Of a stretch of 64,000 bases of DNA, positions 11,101 to 27,598 are shown piece after piece. Origin of the DNA: Xestospongia bergquistia (taxonomy: Eukaryota > Porifera > Demospongiae > Haplosclerida > Petrosiidae); NCBI GenBank assembly GCA_963965975.1, contig OZ014421.1, positions 4,391,001 through 4,455,000 of the forward strand, written 5' to 3'. Below the pieces are notes generated by a model, which had not been told where the DNA came from, searched no databases, and was given only the letters and a program-made list of their open reading frames with translations. The translations under genes and the position numbers were made by a program. Each line of letters starts with the position of its first letter. The first letter of the stretch is position 1.

Positions 11101-13498
11101 CATTATCTCAACTCTATGTAAACAACTGGAGAATTCACATACTATAATGAGATCAACTCCCATTTTTTAATGGCATCAAAAAATGACGGTAAGAGTTTAA
11201 AGGATAGAGTTTAGAATTCAATTAAGTGAGGAACTTGGAATGTACAAACAAAGCAACAGTATCAAGGTGTGTGTAGTAGCGACATAACTTAACTATGTAG
11301 TCATGGTGACATTGACTTACCAACACTATTGACATGGGATATGGTCACCGTGGTAGCACCCACAGGTATGAAAGAACTCACAGGAACGTCTATAGAAAGG
11401 AAGAGGTTAGGGCAAGCTGTTACAAGATAAGCACATAATTTAATATTAATAACAGCTTCTACAATGTTAGAGCTTAATTGGAGGGTAAAGTGATAGAACA
11501 ATGGTCATGTTGACATTATAGCATGGGAACCACAAACAATATTTTTTGAATATAATGTTGTTAACTAATGAAAGAGTCCTTATATTGATGCTATGATATA
11601 ATTACATATTCAATATATTGTAAACAATAACAATTATCCAGAATCACCTGAAGTGGTTTCCAAGGAGATGGAAAACTTCTCACACAAATCATTTGTTGCT
11701 CTATATGGTTTACAATGTAGACATTTGTCTAATTTCTTTGAGACTCCAAGTTCTCCATCACAACCAACAGGCTACATTGAGAGAAAAGGTTATATAACTA
11801 CAATAAGTGGTTTAGTTTGGTATGCCAATTTGTGAGCAATTAACTTCAATATAGAAAGATTATTTTCACAAGGCTATAGTAACACAGATGGTTACCATAT
11901 TTATGATAGCTGTGGTTGTCTTTGCGCTACCTTAACTGCACAGATCAAAGGTGATCACCCACAGGGGGTGGACAGAGGGACAGAGTAACACAAAACATAC
12001 CCAAATTCCAAGCCAAGCCAAGCCTAGGTCTAAAATGACACTAATGACATTGTATCAAAACATGAGGTGACTATAGTAGCCTACTTTGAACCAAATATCA
12101 CCAAATTTAATATAACATTTTTAATCTGAATTAAATATGCAATATGTAAACCACTAATCATGTACATATGTCTGTACTGTAATCTTCATCATACTTACAC
12201 TCACTATACATGTATTTCCTAAACAGATCCCTTCTTGTTTATTATGTCCAATGCATTTCACACCAGACATATTAATATTTCGAGGACGATATATATATAT
12301 ATTTGATTGACAGACCAGTTCACAAGTTTCTAATGGAAAATTAATATCAGATTAATTATATGATACTGCAGATCAAGAGATATTTCTATCTATATCACAT
12401 TCCATCTCTTGTTATCATCGCATTTTTATTGATTGACCCTTGAAAGAACAGTTTAATGTGTTGACAATCAGAACTCTTTGTATGAATTCCATAACAATTT
12501 TAACAACGTTTAAAAAATGCAGTCAATAAGCATTGTTGTCAAGCATACCCAATAATCTAATCAATTACATTTACATAACTTCAATGATGCCCAGCAACTG
12601 GACTTTTATAGGTTAATGAAGTATATCTGGTATTTGAAATGTCATTGGAATAAACACAACACATGACAAGCTTACAGCATTGTAATATCTATATGAAGAG
12701 TAATGCCTGACCTTACATTGTTTGTTATTCCATTAGCACTAAAAATCATTTTAAGTGACTACATTCATATGATAAAACAATACTACAACCAACAGTGTTC
12801 AAGTTCCAGGTGCTTGATAAAGTATACATTTGATGTTCATGTTTTAAATGAGTAATTACATAATTTACAATAAAGCACATACTTTTATAATCTTTTGCTG
12901 ACTGCCATGTTAAATTCTTTCCATTTATAGAAAATTTGTTATCAAATGTAGCACATTTTTCATCTCGAAGATCAGTATATTTATTTGTACATGCCTGTAT
13001 AAATAAATTAAAATTAACAAGTCATGATTTCCTTCCTTCCAAGAACAACCACCCACTCAGTAAGTCAATAGATCATTAATTTGAAATCACGTCTAGGCTA
13101 TCGTGTCACTGGACGACATCATTATTATATCATATCTATAACTTATTAAGTCATGTCTGGATCCAATCTAAACAGGGCTACATTAAATTTAATGAGCCTG
13201 ACTAGTATATATATATATGTATATGTATATATTTTGAAGTGGCTTCGACTATTGACTAGATCCAGTTAACTAACCTCCAAGGAACAAGACCTGTATTGTA
13301 GAGTTGTACCATTGCATTGTCCTTCACTAACAAAAGTAAGAAATTTTTATGTCCTTAAATTATCACAGAATTACACTAGTTATGTGTGATTATAAAGGAA
13401 GTTGACTTACAGACATTTTCTAGTTTGAGACATCACACCACCACCACACTTACTGGAACACATGCTCCATTCAGTCCAATTACTCCACTTACTCAACT
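8101..13498 (-). CDS. ADAMTS-like secreted protein: TSP1, Cys-rich, spacer, six TSP1 repeats (5' end not found)
   Basis: ADAMTS-like proteins are extracellular-matrix proteins with the ancillary half of ADAMTS proteases and no catalytic domain. Minus-strand order: TSP1 at about 13300-13498 ('WTEWSMCSSKCGGGV'), Cys-rich module at about 12895-13000 ('DEKCATFDNKFSINGKNLTW') and 12200-12330 ('GVKCIGHNKQEGICLGNTC'), then spacer exons at about 11324-11417 ('FIPVGATTVTISHV') and 10528-10665 ('SNVIRLPTNSSAFELAGAKF'). Joined through the 9971-10527 intron come six more TSP1 repeats, 8101-9970 (for example 'WSICPAICGGGTQRRNVEC', 'WGQCSHSCGIGVRNRS'). The end is 'CEEQPCTGKKI' and TAA at 8101. No protease HExxH motif is visible. 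The first exon with the signal peptide must lie in 13.5-14.2 kb or be unrecognised. A Met at 10018 with hydrophobic residues is probably intron sequence before a good acceptor. Confidence 0.78.
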
Positions 13499-14216
13499 AA
13501 TAAAGATAATATAATGTTCATAGCAATAGCTTTGAAAAAGAGAGCTATAAAGATAGCAGTAATACTTACTGTGATGGGAGTCAACAGCATTAAATATAGA
13601 AAGATTTGCAGCAAGATTCTATATATAACAAGCGAGTCATTGCTGAAAATAATTTACTACTCTAAATATTACCTGGTTAAATTTGTCTTCATTTTTGTAT
13701 AATAAAATTAGTACTTTCAAAATGGTACAGTCGATTGTTCTACTTTTAATGTTTCTTCAGTTGTTATTGCACTTACAAATAAGGGTACTAACAACAGGTA
13801 CAGCAATCAATCTTCTGCAAGCCCTGCAGCAAATTTCACCCAAACTTACTCACTAACAAGTTGTTATGAGGCCATATATATATACTGCAGCAAATAGAAG
13901 CCTGACTAATGTTTTGAAAAAGAGAGGGAGTTTTGAATTACAGCTCCAGTTGTCGGATATACAGATCCTGTGATCATAAGGTGTTGTATATACAGCATTA
14001 ATCCCACCTTGACATGAATGCTATGTAAGGGATTGTAACATATGATGATTCTAATATAAGTGCATTGCTATCATTACAAAAATACCTGTTTTCACAGATG
14101 GCACAACATGTCATAGTAAAATCAACAGAACCTATTTTCCTTCCCACGTGGATAGTTAGTTACCATGGTTACGGTTACCATGGAGATTGCTTACATTGTA
14201 TACAACAGGAAAAGAA
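13499..14216. promoter_or_regulatory. Divergent region, ADAMTS-like / AK8
   Basis: This probably holds the missing first exon of the ADAMTS-like gene and the AK8 promoter. CACGTG is at 14145-14150, 66 bp before the AK8 ATG, followed by 'taccatggttacggttaccatgg', a partial inverted repeat at 14161-14183. I could not find a signal-peptide exon with ATG and donor on the minus strand. Confidence 0.4.
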
Positions 14217-17200
14217 ATGGATGCTACTATGAAACCCTTGAATATACCAGCAGATTATTCCAATTATGTGACAGAACATCATATCTTTGAGCTTTTTCAA
14301 GTAAGTATCTCTAGTGAAGAGTAATTTGTGACAACTTAATTCTTCTCCAGTTCATGCTTCAAGAACTACTTATAAACAAACCAAAAGACCCATTGTCATT
14401 TCTAGAAGACTTACTTGACCAACCTACAACTGATGGTAGTATAACATTATGAAAATTCCTAAAATTTATTTCTATTATAGTTCCAAAAATTATCATATAT
14501 GGACCTCCGGCTTCTGGTCAACATACTGTGGTGAGTGTATCCTTTCTGAAACATGCTCTCATGTTTTTCTCAAAGAGCAAGGCAGTTGCTCACAAACTTA
14601 GAGCAGTTCATATTAGACCTTCAGTTTTGTTAGAGGACAATGAAGAAGAAAAGATGAAAAAGCTTGAAGTAGTGTTTCATTTTAGCCACTAGATGGTACT
14701 ACTTGTGTATAGGATTTGTCCCCTGTGAAAATGGCTAAGTTACTATGGAGTCGTTTACAGAAACAAGATTGCAAGACTAAAGTATTACACAATGACATCA
14801 TGTCAGTGTTATTGATTTGTTATGACTATTGTTATTGTAGGGTTGGATAATTGAAGGATATCCCAGAACAAAAGAACAGGTTTGTAGTTATTAGAAAGCC
14901 GCAATATTATACTCCAAATGAGTGACACTGTTTATTTACATCAATTTTGTGGTTTTCTAGACTCTTGCTTTGCAAACGGAAGGCATAATAGCACAACACT
15001 TTGGTGAGATATGTAGCTAACTAGTGTGATCATGTGTACTTGTAACTTGATACAACAACTTTAAATTTATAAACAAAACAACTCAGTCCACCTCCAAGCC
15101 TTGGATGATGTTCTGTTGCAACGATATGCTGGGAAAAGAGTGGATCCTATTACTGGAGGTATGATAAGATTAACAGGACTATGGTACATTACACTTATCA
15201 TATTAGATATCTATCACTTGGTCTTTGACCCACCCACTGATCCTCGTATCATGGAGCGACTACAGGAGGAAGAAGGAGGCATTGAAAAAAATATGCATGA
15301 TAAATTGCACAGTTATCATCGTCATCATGAGAGTGTCTTAAAATGTTACCAACATATTCTTAGATCATTCTGTGCTGATCAACCAGTCAATGATCTATTA
15401 GTATCAGGTATAACAGACTGAATAGTTCAACTTATGTAGCTTACTATATAATTAAGTTTAGACAACATGATTACAGTGATAACACACGCATGATCCTAAT
15501 TTGGTTTAGACAAGTGTGTCCTGTCTGTGAAAGTGTATGCTACTAACAGAGTACTTATTGTGTACATGATACACAGGTCATTAACCTTGTGTAAATACAG
15601 GAATTCTTAACTATGTAGTTACAAATATTTGTGGCCAGTTATTATATTCCTAACTCAATTATATTCACTATCAATAGTTTGCTTGTGAGCATTGATGACA
15701 AATAGTTAACATTGTGTGATGATGTGTGTTATAGTGACCTAGTAAAATATGGTAATAATTTACGTGGTTTAAATGACAGAGCTTGCCTGTCACTATTTAT
15801 TGACAACATCTGTGTACCAAAATCAAGACACATTATATATCAAATTTTTTCATGCTACAAAGGAATCACAGGTGGACTGTTGCATTCCATGTGATCACTC
15901 CTTTTTTTTCTTTTTCTAGTGAATGCATTCCTAAACACTCGTCATCGCTCGGTAGCCCCTCACATACCCCGTGTTATCCTCTTAGGAGCCACTGGTTCAG
16001 GAAAAAGTTGGCAAGCCTCACAGCTTGCAAGCAAGTACCGACTAGTGGATGGTATGTTGTCCATCATGTACATGTATGTTATTGTATAGGAATAATGTAT
16101 ATGGTACTGAGTTGTGATGTGAAAATTGTTTACATAATATTGTTACCGATTCTGGAGGAGTTTATGGAATTTACCAGCTTTGCTATTAACAAATAATTGA
16201 TTGGAATTCTAGAGTGGGAATTGAATATTATAACAGTTTTATATAACAATAGAATATTTCATCATACATACTTACTCTCTTATCATTTTACTGGACATTG
16301 ATACTGATATGAAATAAAAATTCTTCTCATCTTCTAGTTGATTGTCGACTACTTCTAAAACAAGCACTTGTATCTGAGACTACTTTAGCTGAACAAATGA
16401 GGCCATTTCATGACAACAATATGCCTAGTATGTTAATAAACGCATTGATAAGTCAGAAAGTAAAAAAAAAATGTGACAAGCATTTCCATCCCTACTGAAG
16501 GGCTTCCTAATGAGAGACTTAGTCTCTGAAGCTAGAGCAATAGCCTCTATTGTCATGATTGAGGAGTTCTATCTAGAGCTGTCTTTTGTATACTTTCAAT
16601 TTAGTTAGCTATTTTGCTACAGTTCCTTAGCTAGGACATGTTAGTAATGATAAAATTGTTATAACATTATAAGAGGTAGTGTTTTGTAATTGAAGTCTTT
16701 ACTGTCAACAGAGCTGGATCATATATCTTGTTAATCTATACAATAGTTAATTGGTCATTGTCTACTAAACGTAGATGGATGGGGTAGCTATCATTATACC
16801 ATTGTTAAGAAAATTATTGTAACATTATTACAGGATCCCTCCCTTTTCGAACAAATTGCATTGCATACACCCACATCAAAGATTCTATGCTATAATGTAT
16901 CATAATATTGATATATTTATATTAAAGTAGTGATGTATATTTTTCATAACAGTAACTTGATTACTTAGACAAATCACTTTAGAATGTCCTTCAAAACATG
17001 GTCACATTGTCAGTAGATAATAACAATAATTTTTATTAAAGCTACATGTAGCAATACTTATGATTTGTAGTTAGGGACTTAACAATATGTTTAACATTAT
17101 CACTTAACTGAGTTTGGTATCATAACAATATTTATAAAGTCTATGTTTTTGATAGTTCCAGATAATATGGTAATGGAGGTGCTTTCACATCGTCTCTCTC

Positions 17201-18005
17201 AATTGGACTGTGCTACACGAGGCTGGGTCTTACATGGTTTTCCACAAACCAGAGAACAAGCAGAAGTACTTAGTGATTCTGGATATCATCCATATCGGTA
17301 GGAATACAATAGGAGTTGATAACTTTATTGCCATCTTTCTTAGAGTGATGTTTTTAGATTTACCTTTGGACATTATAAAAGAGAGACTCTGCCTGCGGCG
17401 TGTAGATCTGGTAACAGGAGATAGGTAACAGTTTAACTTAGCATGGATATTGTACTTTATTATAGTAGGTATCATTTACTATACAAGCCACCCCTATCTG
17501 TTGAAATACAAGAACGTTTATTAATTGTAAGTTAAAAGTATATCATATCACACTATTCCAACATGTCCACTAGATATCTTTTTTCTGAAGTCCTAAGTAC
17601 TCTATTTCTATAAACTATTTGGTTTAGGCGTGTTGTTTTAACACTACCTTCTAAGTTGTTAGATTGTTCTAATTTTGTTTGAATTCATGATAGATTTGGA
17701 CAGAGTAGGTGGTTATCCACTCTCCTAATTAGTATTTAATTTAATTAATTATTAGTCTTACAATGAAGCCGTATTATCATTATTACTTTGTTTAGCATCC
17801 GAAGGACACAGAGGAGGCAGTTGAATCTCGTGTTTCTCAGTACAATTTTAATGTTGGTGATCTAAAAGATTATTATACTACAGGACAATATGTCAATGCT
17901 GACCAAGACCCATATACTGTCCTTGAGGCATTAGAGAGTATCATTGTCAATCCATTACCTAAAATGTCCCCAAAAACTGAGAGCCCATCAACTCCAGAAC
18001 TATAA
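14217..18005 (+). CDS. AK8: Adenylate kinase 8 (two AK domains)
   Basis: AK8 is a two-domain nucleoside monophosphate kinase linked to cilia and flagella in animals. The N-terminus '[14 protein letters not shown]' and 'HHIFELFQ' are colinear with vertebrate AK8 from residue 1, which fixes the start. About 14 exons run to '[20 protein letters not shown]' and TAA at 18003-18005. Domain 1 has 'GPPASGQHT' at 14501-14527, where the invariant P-loop Lys is Gln. Domain 2 keeps 'GATGSGKS' (near 15990). LID segments '[13 protein letters not shown]' (the last joined over a ~60-nt intron at 15161) and '[19 protein letters not shown]' are present. A 700-nt intron separates 'DNNMP' from '[13 protein letters not shown]'. 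The gene converges with the C1orf52-like gene, 68 bp between stop codons. Confidence 0.93.
16431..17155. other. Long AK8 intron, nothing recognised
   Basis: This AT-rich intron interrupts domain 2 of AK8. It holds a small near-palindrome 'gagacttagtctc' (about 16516) and runs of A and T. No coding potential or repeat family was recognised. Confidence 0.5.
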
Positions 18006-18073
18006 TGGCACTGTGACATTTTAAAGTTAATATCTTCCATTAATAATTATTATAACAATATTTTAACAAGAAC

Positions 18074-18745
18074 TTATGATTTATATTGTTCTCTTAAAAT
18101 CCTTTTTTCTTCTTCAACAAAATTCTTGTCCCGCGATGCCATTCCCAAGTCTCGTTTTCTTTTCTCTTTCTCTCGAAACAATTCTCCCTTTGCCTTTTTA
18201 CTGCTGGGAGCTTTCTTATCAATAGCACCTTTAGTACGTTTATCTCCTGGTTTTATATCATCTACTTCAGCTGAACTAACAGTTAATATCTTAGGATCTA
18301 TAGTTACTGACTCTTCAGTGGAATACTTTACTGGAGCTGCAGATATTTCAGAACTTGCATCTGTTTGTTCTATTATATCAGGAGGAGGTGGTATAGCTGC
18401 ATAGGACCCTGTTGTATGTACATTATTATCAGATGGGAGGTCAATATTCTTGGCTAATTTATCCCAGTTAACTTGATGAGATTTGATGTGTGTAGAAAGA
18501 AATTGAGGTTGAGTTACAGTAGCAAAAAGAGTATCTGGTGATGGGAGCTTCTCTGATGTCTAATAATAACAACAACGATAATATTATGTAATCTTTCAAA
18601 ATAAATGTGTCTCTACCGAAGTTGAAGTATAGTAGGATTTGTCAGTTAATTTTTTTTTCCCTCCAATATTTTCTGGTTCTTCTTCGCTTTCTGAACTAGA
18701 TAAATCGTCTGCTAAGAGAGAGAGTGGGTCTCTGTCATCAGCCAT
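18074..18745 (-). CDS. C1orf52: C1orf52-like (UPF0690) protein
   Basis: The protein begins 'MADDRDPLSLLADDLSSSES', acidic and Ser-rich, at 18745. One intron (about 18559-18617) splits it. The second exon holds 'LPSPDTLFATVTQPQFL' and 'VNWDKLAKN', matching the conserved UPF0690 block 'LPGPDELFRSVTRPAFL...DWE', then a 'PPPP' segment. The C-terminus 'REKEKRKRDLGMASRDKNF' is highly charged. Human C1orf52 is a small nuclear RNA-associated protein of poorly known function, so no reaction is assigned. The length (~200 aa) fits the family. It is divergent from C9orf78, with 71 bp between ATGs. Confidence 0.72.
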
Positions 18746-18816
18746 TTTATTGTTAATAAAGCCTATTATAAAGGGTTAAAATAAAAAGGCGGTTCGGTCA
18801 CACCTATATCAAGATC
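18746..18816. promoter_or_regulatory. 71-bp divergent promoter, C1orf52-like / C9orf78
   Basis: Only 71 bp separate the two start codons, so transcription of two probable RNA-processing genes must start within or very near this stretch. It contains 'aataaaaaggcggttcggtcacacc'-like sequence with a single GC-rich core at 18788-18803. No CACGTG and no TATA box are seen. Confidence 0.6.
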
Positions 18817-20126
18817 ATGTCCAAACGTCAATATCGTCGTAAGAGAATAGTGAGTGATGAAGACGATGAAGGTGAAATAGTCAGGTAATACAATAACTAC
18901 ATTCCTTCTATAAATTTACAATATAATTTTAGTGAGAAATTAGAAGAGGCAAAAGAACTTCAAAACATTAGAAAGAGACCTAGTGGAGTTAGGTATCAAC
19001 CTCTTCTCATGTTTACATATATAATTATCAGTTCACAGTGCTGTAGGATTGGCATATGGTAAGAAGTTCACTGAAGAAGAAGAAAAACTTGCCGTAAGTA
19101 GTGTTTGTATCAACAATAATTACACCTCTAGTAGCCAGATCCATTTAAATTAAACAGCGGAGGACTTGTTGATCTTAAAGAAATAGATCAGTCAGCATTA
19201 AAAGAGTAAACACAGATACAAGTTGGACTAATAATATCAATGTTCAATGGTTTAGGTCTGAGGATGAAGTGGTCAAGCGACTTGCCAATCAATTTTCAGC
19301 TGAAACCCAAGCTCGTGATGACGAGACTCATATGTAGGTCTTCTTCATTATACATTACTGACATTATAGTCTATTGTAAATTTCAGGATGAAATATATTG
19401 AAGATGAAATGGCTAAACGCAAAGGAAAATCTGGAGAAGAAAAGCGTCTTTCTGAGTGAGTGTATCTTTAATAGTCCAAATATATTGTACACTTTTAGAT
19501 ATGAGGCAAAAATTGCTGGATTATATCAACTTCCTGATAAGTTTAAGGTAGAGGTGTCAAAAAGATCTGAAGAGATGTTGTCCAATCAAATGTTATCTGG
19601 AATACCAGAGGTTGATCTTGGTCTGGAGTAAGAGAACATACAAACTGTGTTCTTTAGTTTATCTGTCCATTATTTTAGTGCTAAATTCAAGAATATTGAA
19701 GAGACAGAAATTGCTAAACAGAAACTATTGGAAGACCAGAATAAAATGTGAGAGTTTATCACTTACTATAAATTATGTTTCTGTATTGATTATTAGAAAA
19801 GATGAAAAAACATCTCTTGTTCCAACAAATGTAGCATCCAATTTTACCCTACACAGTTTAAGATGTGAGTCAAGACCACAACATTTTAATGTGTTTATTG
19901 TGTTTTTCTAGTTTATAAAGAGAAAGAGAAACCTTTTGTTTTTAAGAAAAAGGAAGCTAAACCTTTACCTCAACCTGTCTTTATCCCTGTGGTAGGAGCT
20001 AATGATGAGCCTGAACTCAAACCAGCTGGTATGATGGAAGGACAGAAAAGAAAAACTGATCACAGCCAAATGCCATCAGATGACTACCATTATGATAAAT
20101 TTAAAAAGAAAGTCAAACGATTCTAA
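18817..20126 (+). CDS. C9orf78: C9orf78 / TLS1 homologue, spliceosome-associated
   Basis: C9orf78 (fission yeast Tls1) binds spliceosomal U5 factors and influences splice-site choice. The translation follows the family end to end: basic N-terminus 'MSKRQYRRKRIVSDEDDEGE', 'LQNIRKRPSGV', 'DPFKLNSGGLVDLKE', 'MMKYIEDEMAKRKG', the hallmark 'EEMLSNQMLSGIPEVDLGL' (19567-19625), 'SLVPTNVASNF', and the terminal 'DDYHYDKFKKKVKRF' before TAA at 20124-20126. Seven or more exons are separated by introns of about 40-70 nt. The total of about 280 residues is normal for the family. Confidence 0.93.
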
Positions 20127-20958
20127 CTGTTTCTTTAAAATATTTATATTTGTTTCTCTCTTTCTTGAACATCAAGTGGAAATTCTGTATTTCAAATAGG
20201 ACTTGTGTTAGCTTTGTGTGTCAGGCAGGCATGGAGCAAAGTACAAGTAAAGTACTTGAGTAAAAATCTGTTTAGCAAAAGCATTTAAGTACGAGTTCTT
20301 TTCGGAATATTTAAAGGACAACTCAAGTACAGATTGTCAGCAATATTTACTGCTAACATTTATATAATTATGCTTTGAAGTGTTGTTATATTTATCATTT
20401 CATGTCAAGGATTACATTTTTAAAGTTAAGTATAATTAAATTGATGTGGCTTGTTAAATTACTACAAGTATATCAAATAGCACAAAGCATGTACTAATAA
20501 TGTGTACTTAACTTAATTAAGTGGATTGTAGTACACTAAAGAGGATTATTATTTTGCAGGTTGTTATGAAAAATTAGTATTAAAAAAATGAGAGGTACCA
20601 AAAGAGTAGCCCCATTCAGTTAACAGCATTAACTGTCATTCGCATTTCTGTCACTGTGACTATACACCTTCATATTTCTCAGCTCTGCTTTAGTAGCATC
20701 TTTGCTGTAGAGAAATATCAAAGGCTTTCCACCTTTACAGTGAGCACTTTCTGCCACAATGTCCGGGGACTTTCCTCAGAGTAAAACTCCGATAGCGAAT
20801 CTTTTTGATACCCAAGTTTAGGTGAAACAAATAAGGTTTATATAGACTGCAAACCACTTGTGAGTAGTGGGTTACATGCTAAATAAACTGCGCATGCGTT
20901 CTTACTGTTATTCATATGCGAGTATATACCACGTGACGGATATAATTGGCAATTTAGT
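20127..20958. promoter_or_regulatory. Intergenic region C9orf78 to SLC27A gene
   Basis: At 20232-20330 is a patch rich in 'aagtac/gtactt' ('aaagtacaagtaaagtacttgagt', 'ttaagtacgagt', 'actcaagtac'), a partly self-complementary repeat. The rest is AT-rich. The presumed SLC27A promoter holds CACGTG at 20930-20935 (followed by ACGG), 24 bp before the ATG. No gene was recognised; short frames have no domain. Confidence 0.5.
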
Positions 20959-23106
20959 ATGGGCATGGGAGCCTCGAGAGCTCTAGTTCTTTCCGCTGGT
21001 ATTTCTGTTGGCCTTTACTTTGGACTAGGCTTTCCTGGCTGGATAGCTGCTGTATTTTCAGTGCTATGTTTTCTTGGATTGGGAGGATGGCCGCTTGTTA
21101 GATGTATTTACAGAACTTTACCAAGAGATGTAAAGTAAATTAGATATCCAATTACAATGAATATTATTATTATCATTATTATCAATTATTCATTTCATTT
21201 TGTTTAGAGGTGCAGTGTGTTTAGCACGAATATTATTGACAAATCATAGGTGGAAGAACAGCACTGTACCAGATATATTTGCTGAGCTTGTGGCTCGCCA
21301 TCCCACTAAAGCTGCCATTTTATATGAAGAACAAGTATGGGTATATCGCGACTTGGACAATTACTCAAACCAAGTGGGAATTTTTTTTCAATATATTGGT
21401 GTAAAGCCAGGCAACACAATAGCCGTGTTTATGACAAATTGTCCAGAGTATATTGGTATTGTCTTAGGTATTGGGAAAATTGGTGCCAAAAGTGCATTAA
21501 TTAATTTCAATTTACGTGGTGAACCTCTTATTCATTCTCTCAAAATATGTAATCCATCTGCCATCATTTTTGATGCTACACTAGGGGAAGCCATGCAAAA
21601 TATCCACGATCAGTTAAGCTCTGATCTTCAAAGAGCCTGTTTTGCTGTTAATGGAAAGCCCTCTGTTTACACATCACGTTTGTTTGATGATGAAGTGAAG
21701 GCTATGTCTAGTAACCCTCCTCCTCATGATAATGTTGCCACTAGTGATAGTAAGATAAAAATTAATCTCATGATTATTCACATGGCTGTTTACATTAGGT
21801 TGGTTTTGCTATATATATACATCTGGGACAACTGGGCTACCAAAAGCAGTTCCTATACGTCATCAAAGGTAAGATAAAACTCAATATTTTGTAAACAACT
21901 CCTTTGTTAAAGGTATATGTACCTAGTAACTGGTCTTCACTACTTGAATTATTTAAGAGATGATGACATTCTTTATTGTTCTCTACCACTTTACCATACT
22001 AATGGAGGTGTCTTAGGTGTTGGTCAGTGCCTGTTGTATGGAAATACTATTGCTCTGAGACGCAAGTTCTCTGCTAGCCAGTTCTGGAATGACTGCATCA
22101 GATATCGTTGTACAGTAAGTATCAACTATATAATAATAGATATATGATGTTTGTCTTACAGGTTATACAATATATTGGAGAGGTATGCCGGTATTTATTG
22201 GCACAACCTCCTCGAGCCACTGACAAACAACATTGCGTACGTTTGGCAACTGGAAATGGACTAAGGAAGCAAATATGGGAAGAGTTTATGAAACGTTTCA
22301 ATATTTCTGAAATTGTAGAATTTTATGGAGCAACAGAAGGCAATGCTAGTATTGTTAACAATGTAGGAAAAGTGGGCTCATGTGGTTTCAAGTCAGTACT
22401 TCTTCCTTTTGTCCATCCACTTTATATAGTGAAAGTAGATCCAGAGACTGAAGAAATTATTAGAGATGCCAATGGTTTTTGTATAGAAGCTGCAGTAGGA
22501 GAGAAAGGAGAGATGGTTTCTAAGATTAAAAATACTATTCTTCGCCGTTTTGATGGCTATGAAAATAAAGAGGCTACTTCTAAGAAGATACTACACAATG
22601 TATTCAGTCCTGGTGATCGATTTTTTCGCAGTGGAGATATGTTGTTGATGGATGAAGATGGATTCTTTTATTTTGCTGATCGAACAGGTGACACATTCCG
22701 TTGGAAAGGGGAAAATGTCTCTACAGCCGAGGTTGAGGGTCAGATTGCTAAAGTTTATGAGAGTGATGTTCATGTTGCTGTCTTTGGTGTGGATGTGCCT
22801 GGTTCTGAAGGAAAAGCAGGAATGGCTGTTATTGAAGGATCTGTTCAATTAGTTATGATTTTACAATTAGCTCAGAAATTTTTCTCAATTTTACCATCTT
22901 ACTCTGTTCCTGTCTTTATACGTGTAGTGGACAAGATTGAAATGACTGGTACCCACAAGTATAAAAAGACTACATATCGCAAAGAAGGCTTTGCTATAGA
23001 TATTATCTCTGATCCTCTATATATATTAGACTTTGCCAAGAGAGAGTATGTCCCACTTACTGAGGATATATATCAACAAGTCTTGGATGGGTTGTGGCGA
23101 TTTTGA
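20959..23106 (+). CDS. SLC27A: Fatty-acid transport protein / very-long-chain acyl-CoA synthetase (FATP1/4-like)
   Basis: FATPs activate long-chain fatty acids to acyl-CoA with ATP and promote their uptake. Exon 1 encodes an N-terminal membrane segment ('GLGFPGWIAAVFSVLCFLGL'). The AMP-binding signature 'YIYTSGTTGLPKA' is at about 21815-21850. Then 'CSLPLYHTNGGVLGVGQCLL', 'FSASQFWNDCIRY', 'QYIGEVCRYLL' and the FATP motif 'EFYGATEGN' appear. 'FFYFADRTGDTFRWKGENVS' (around 22670-22720) is the FATP/VLACS motif. The C-terminus 'TGTHKYKKTTYRKEGF' and 'DPLYIL' fit FATP1/4. Five exons are joined over short introns (for example 21123-21207 and 21749-21798). Length is about 640 residues, normal. An AATAAA polyadenylation signal is at 23235-23240. 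Confidence 0.93.
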
Positions 23107-23364
23107 AGATCTACCATTTTATTATATTAGGCACTAATTATTAACAATTACCAATAATTAGAGAGGAGTGGCTGCATAATTAATATGATATGAATTTATA
23201 ATAATAGGTCCTTATAAAGTTATTCTGATTTTGTAATAAAGATTTTTAAACATATGTGACTTAACTCCAATGCACAACAACACAATAATTATAGTATTTA
23301 TTATAAAAGAAGCAGCTATTTATTATTATACAATTGGCGCACAGATTGTGAACAAACTATATTT

Positions 23365-27386
<4,022 letters not shown>

Positions 27387-27598
27387 GACTGATGCTGCTA
27401 TCAGTATGAAACACTTCTGAAAGTTTTGAAACTGCTTACAATTATAAAAAGAGGTGTGGTGACTGTTACAGTCTCGTCCTCAGCCGCCAACGCCCGGTCT
27501 TTCGCCCGTGGGGCGTGGCCAGTACTAGACGAAGGGGCAAGTTCGTACATATTCGTATATTGTTGTCGGATACTTATTCATATGACCAGTTTGACAAG
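27387..27598. promoter_or_regulatory. Divergent promoter, ACAP-like / V-ATPase G
   Basis: There are 212 bp between start codons. A GC-rich block at 27478-27535 ('cgccaacgcccggtctttcgcccgtggggcgtgg') stands out from the AT-rich surroundings and is the likely core. It includes 'GGGGCGTGG', an Sp/KLF-type GC/CACC box. Confidence 0.5.

Noticed and set aside
13721..13855. Plus-strand frame 'MVQSIVLLLMFLQLLLHLQ' resembling a signal peptide
   Set aside because: Only about 45 codons, no downstream exon or domain, and it lies in the flank of two other genes; probably chance in AT-rich DNA.
16141..17155. Possible extra gene in the long AK8 intron
   Set aside because: No open frame with domain, and AK8 exons on both sides join in phase.
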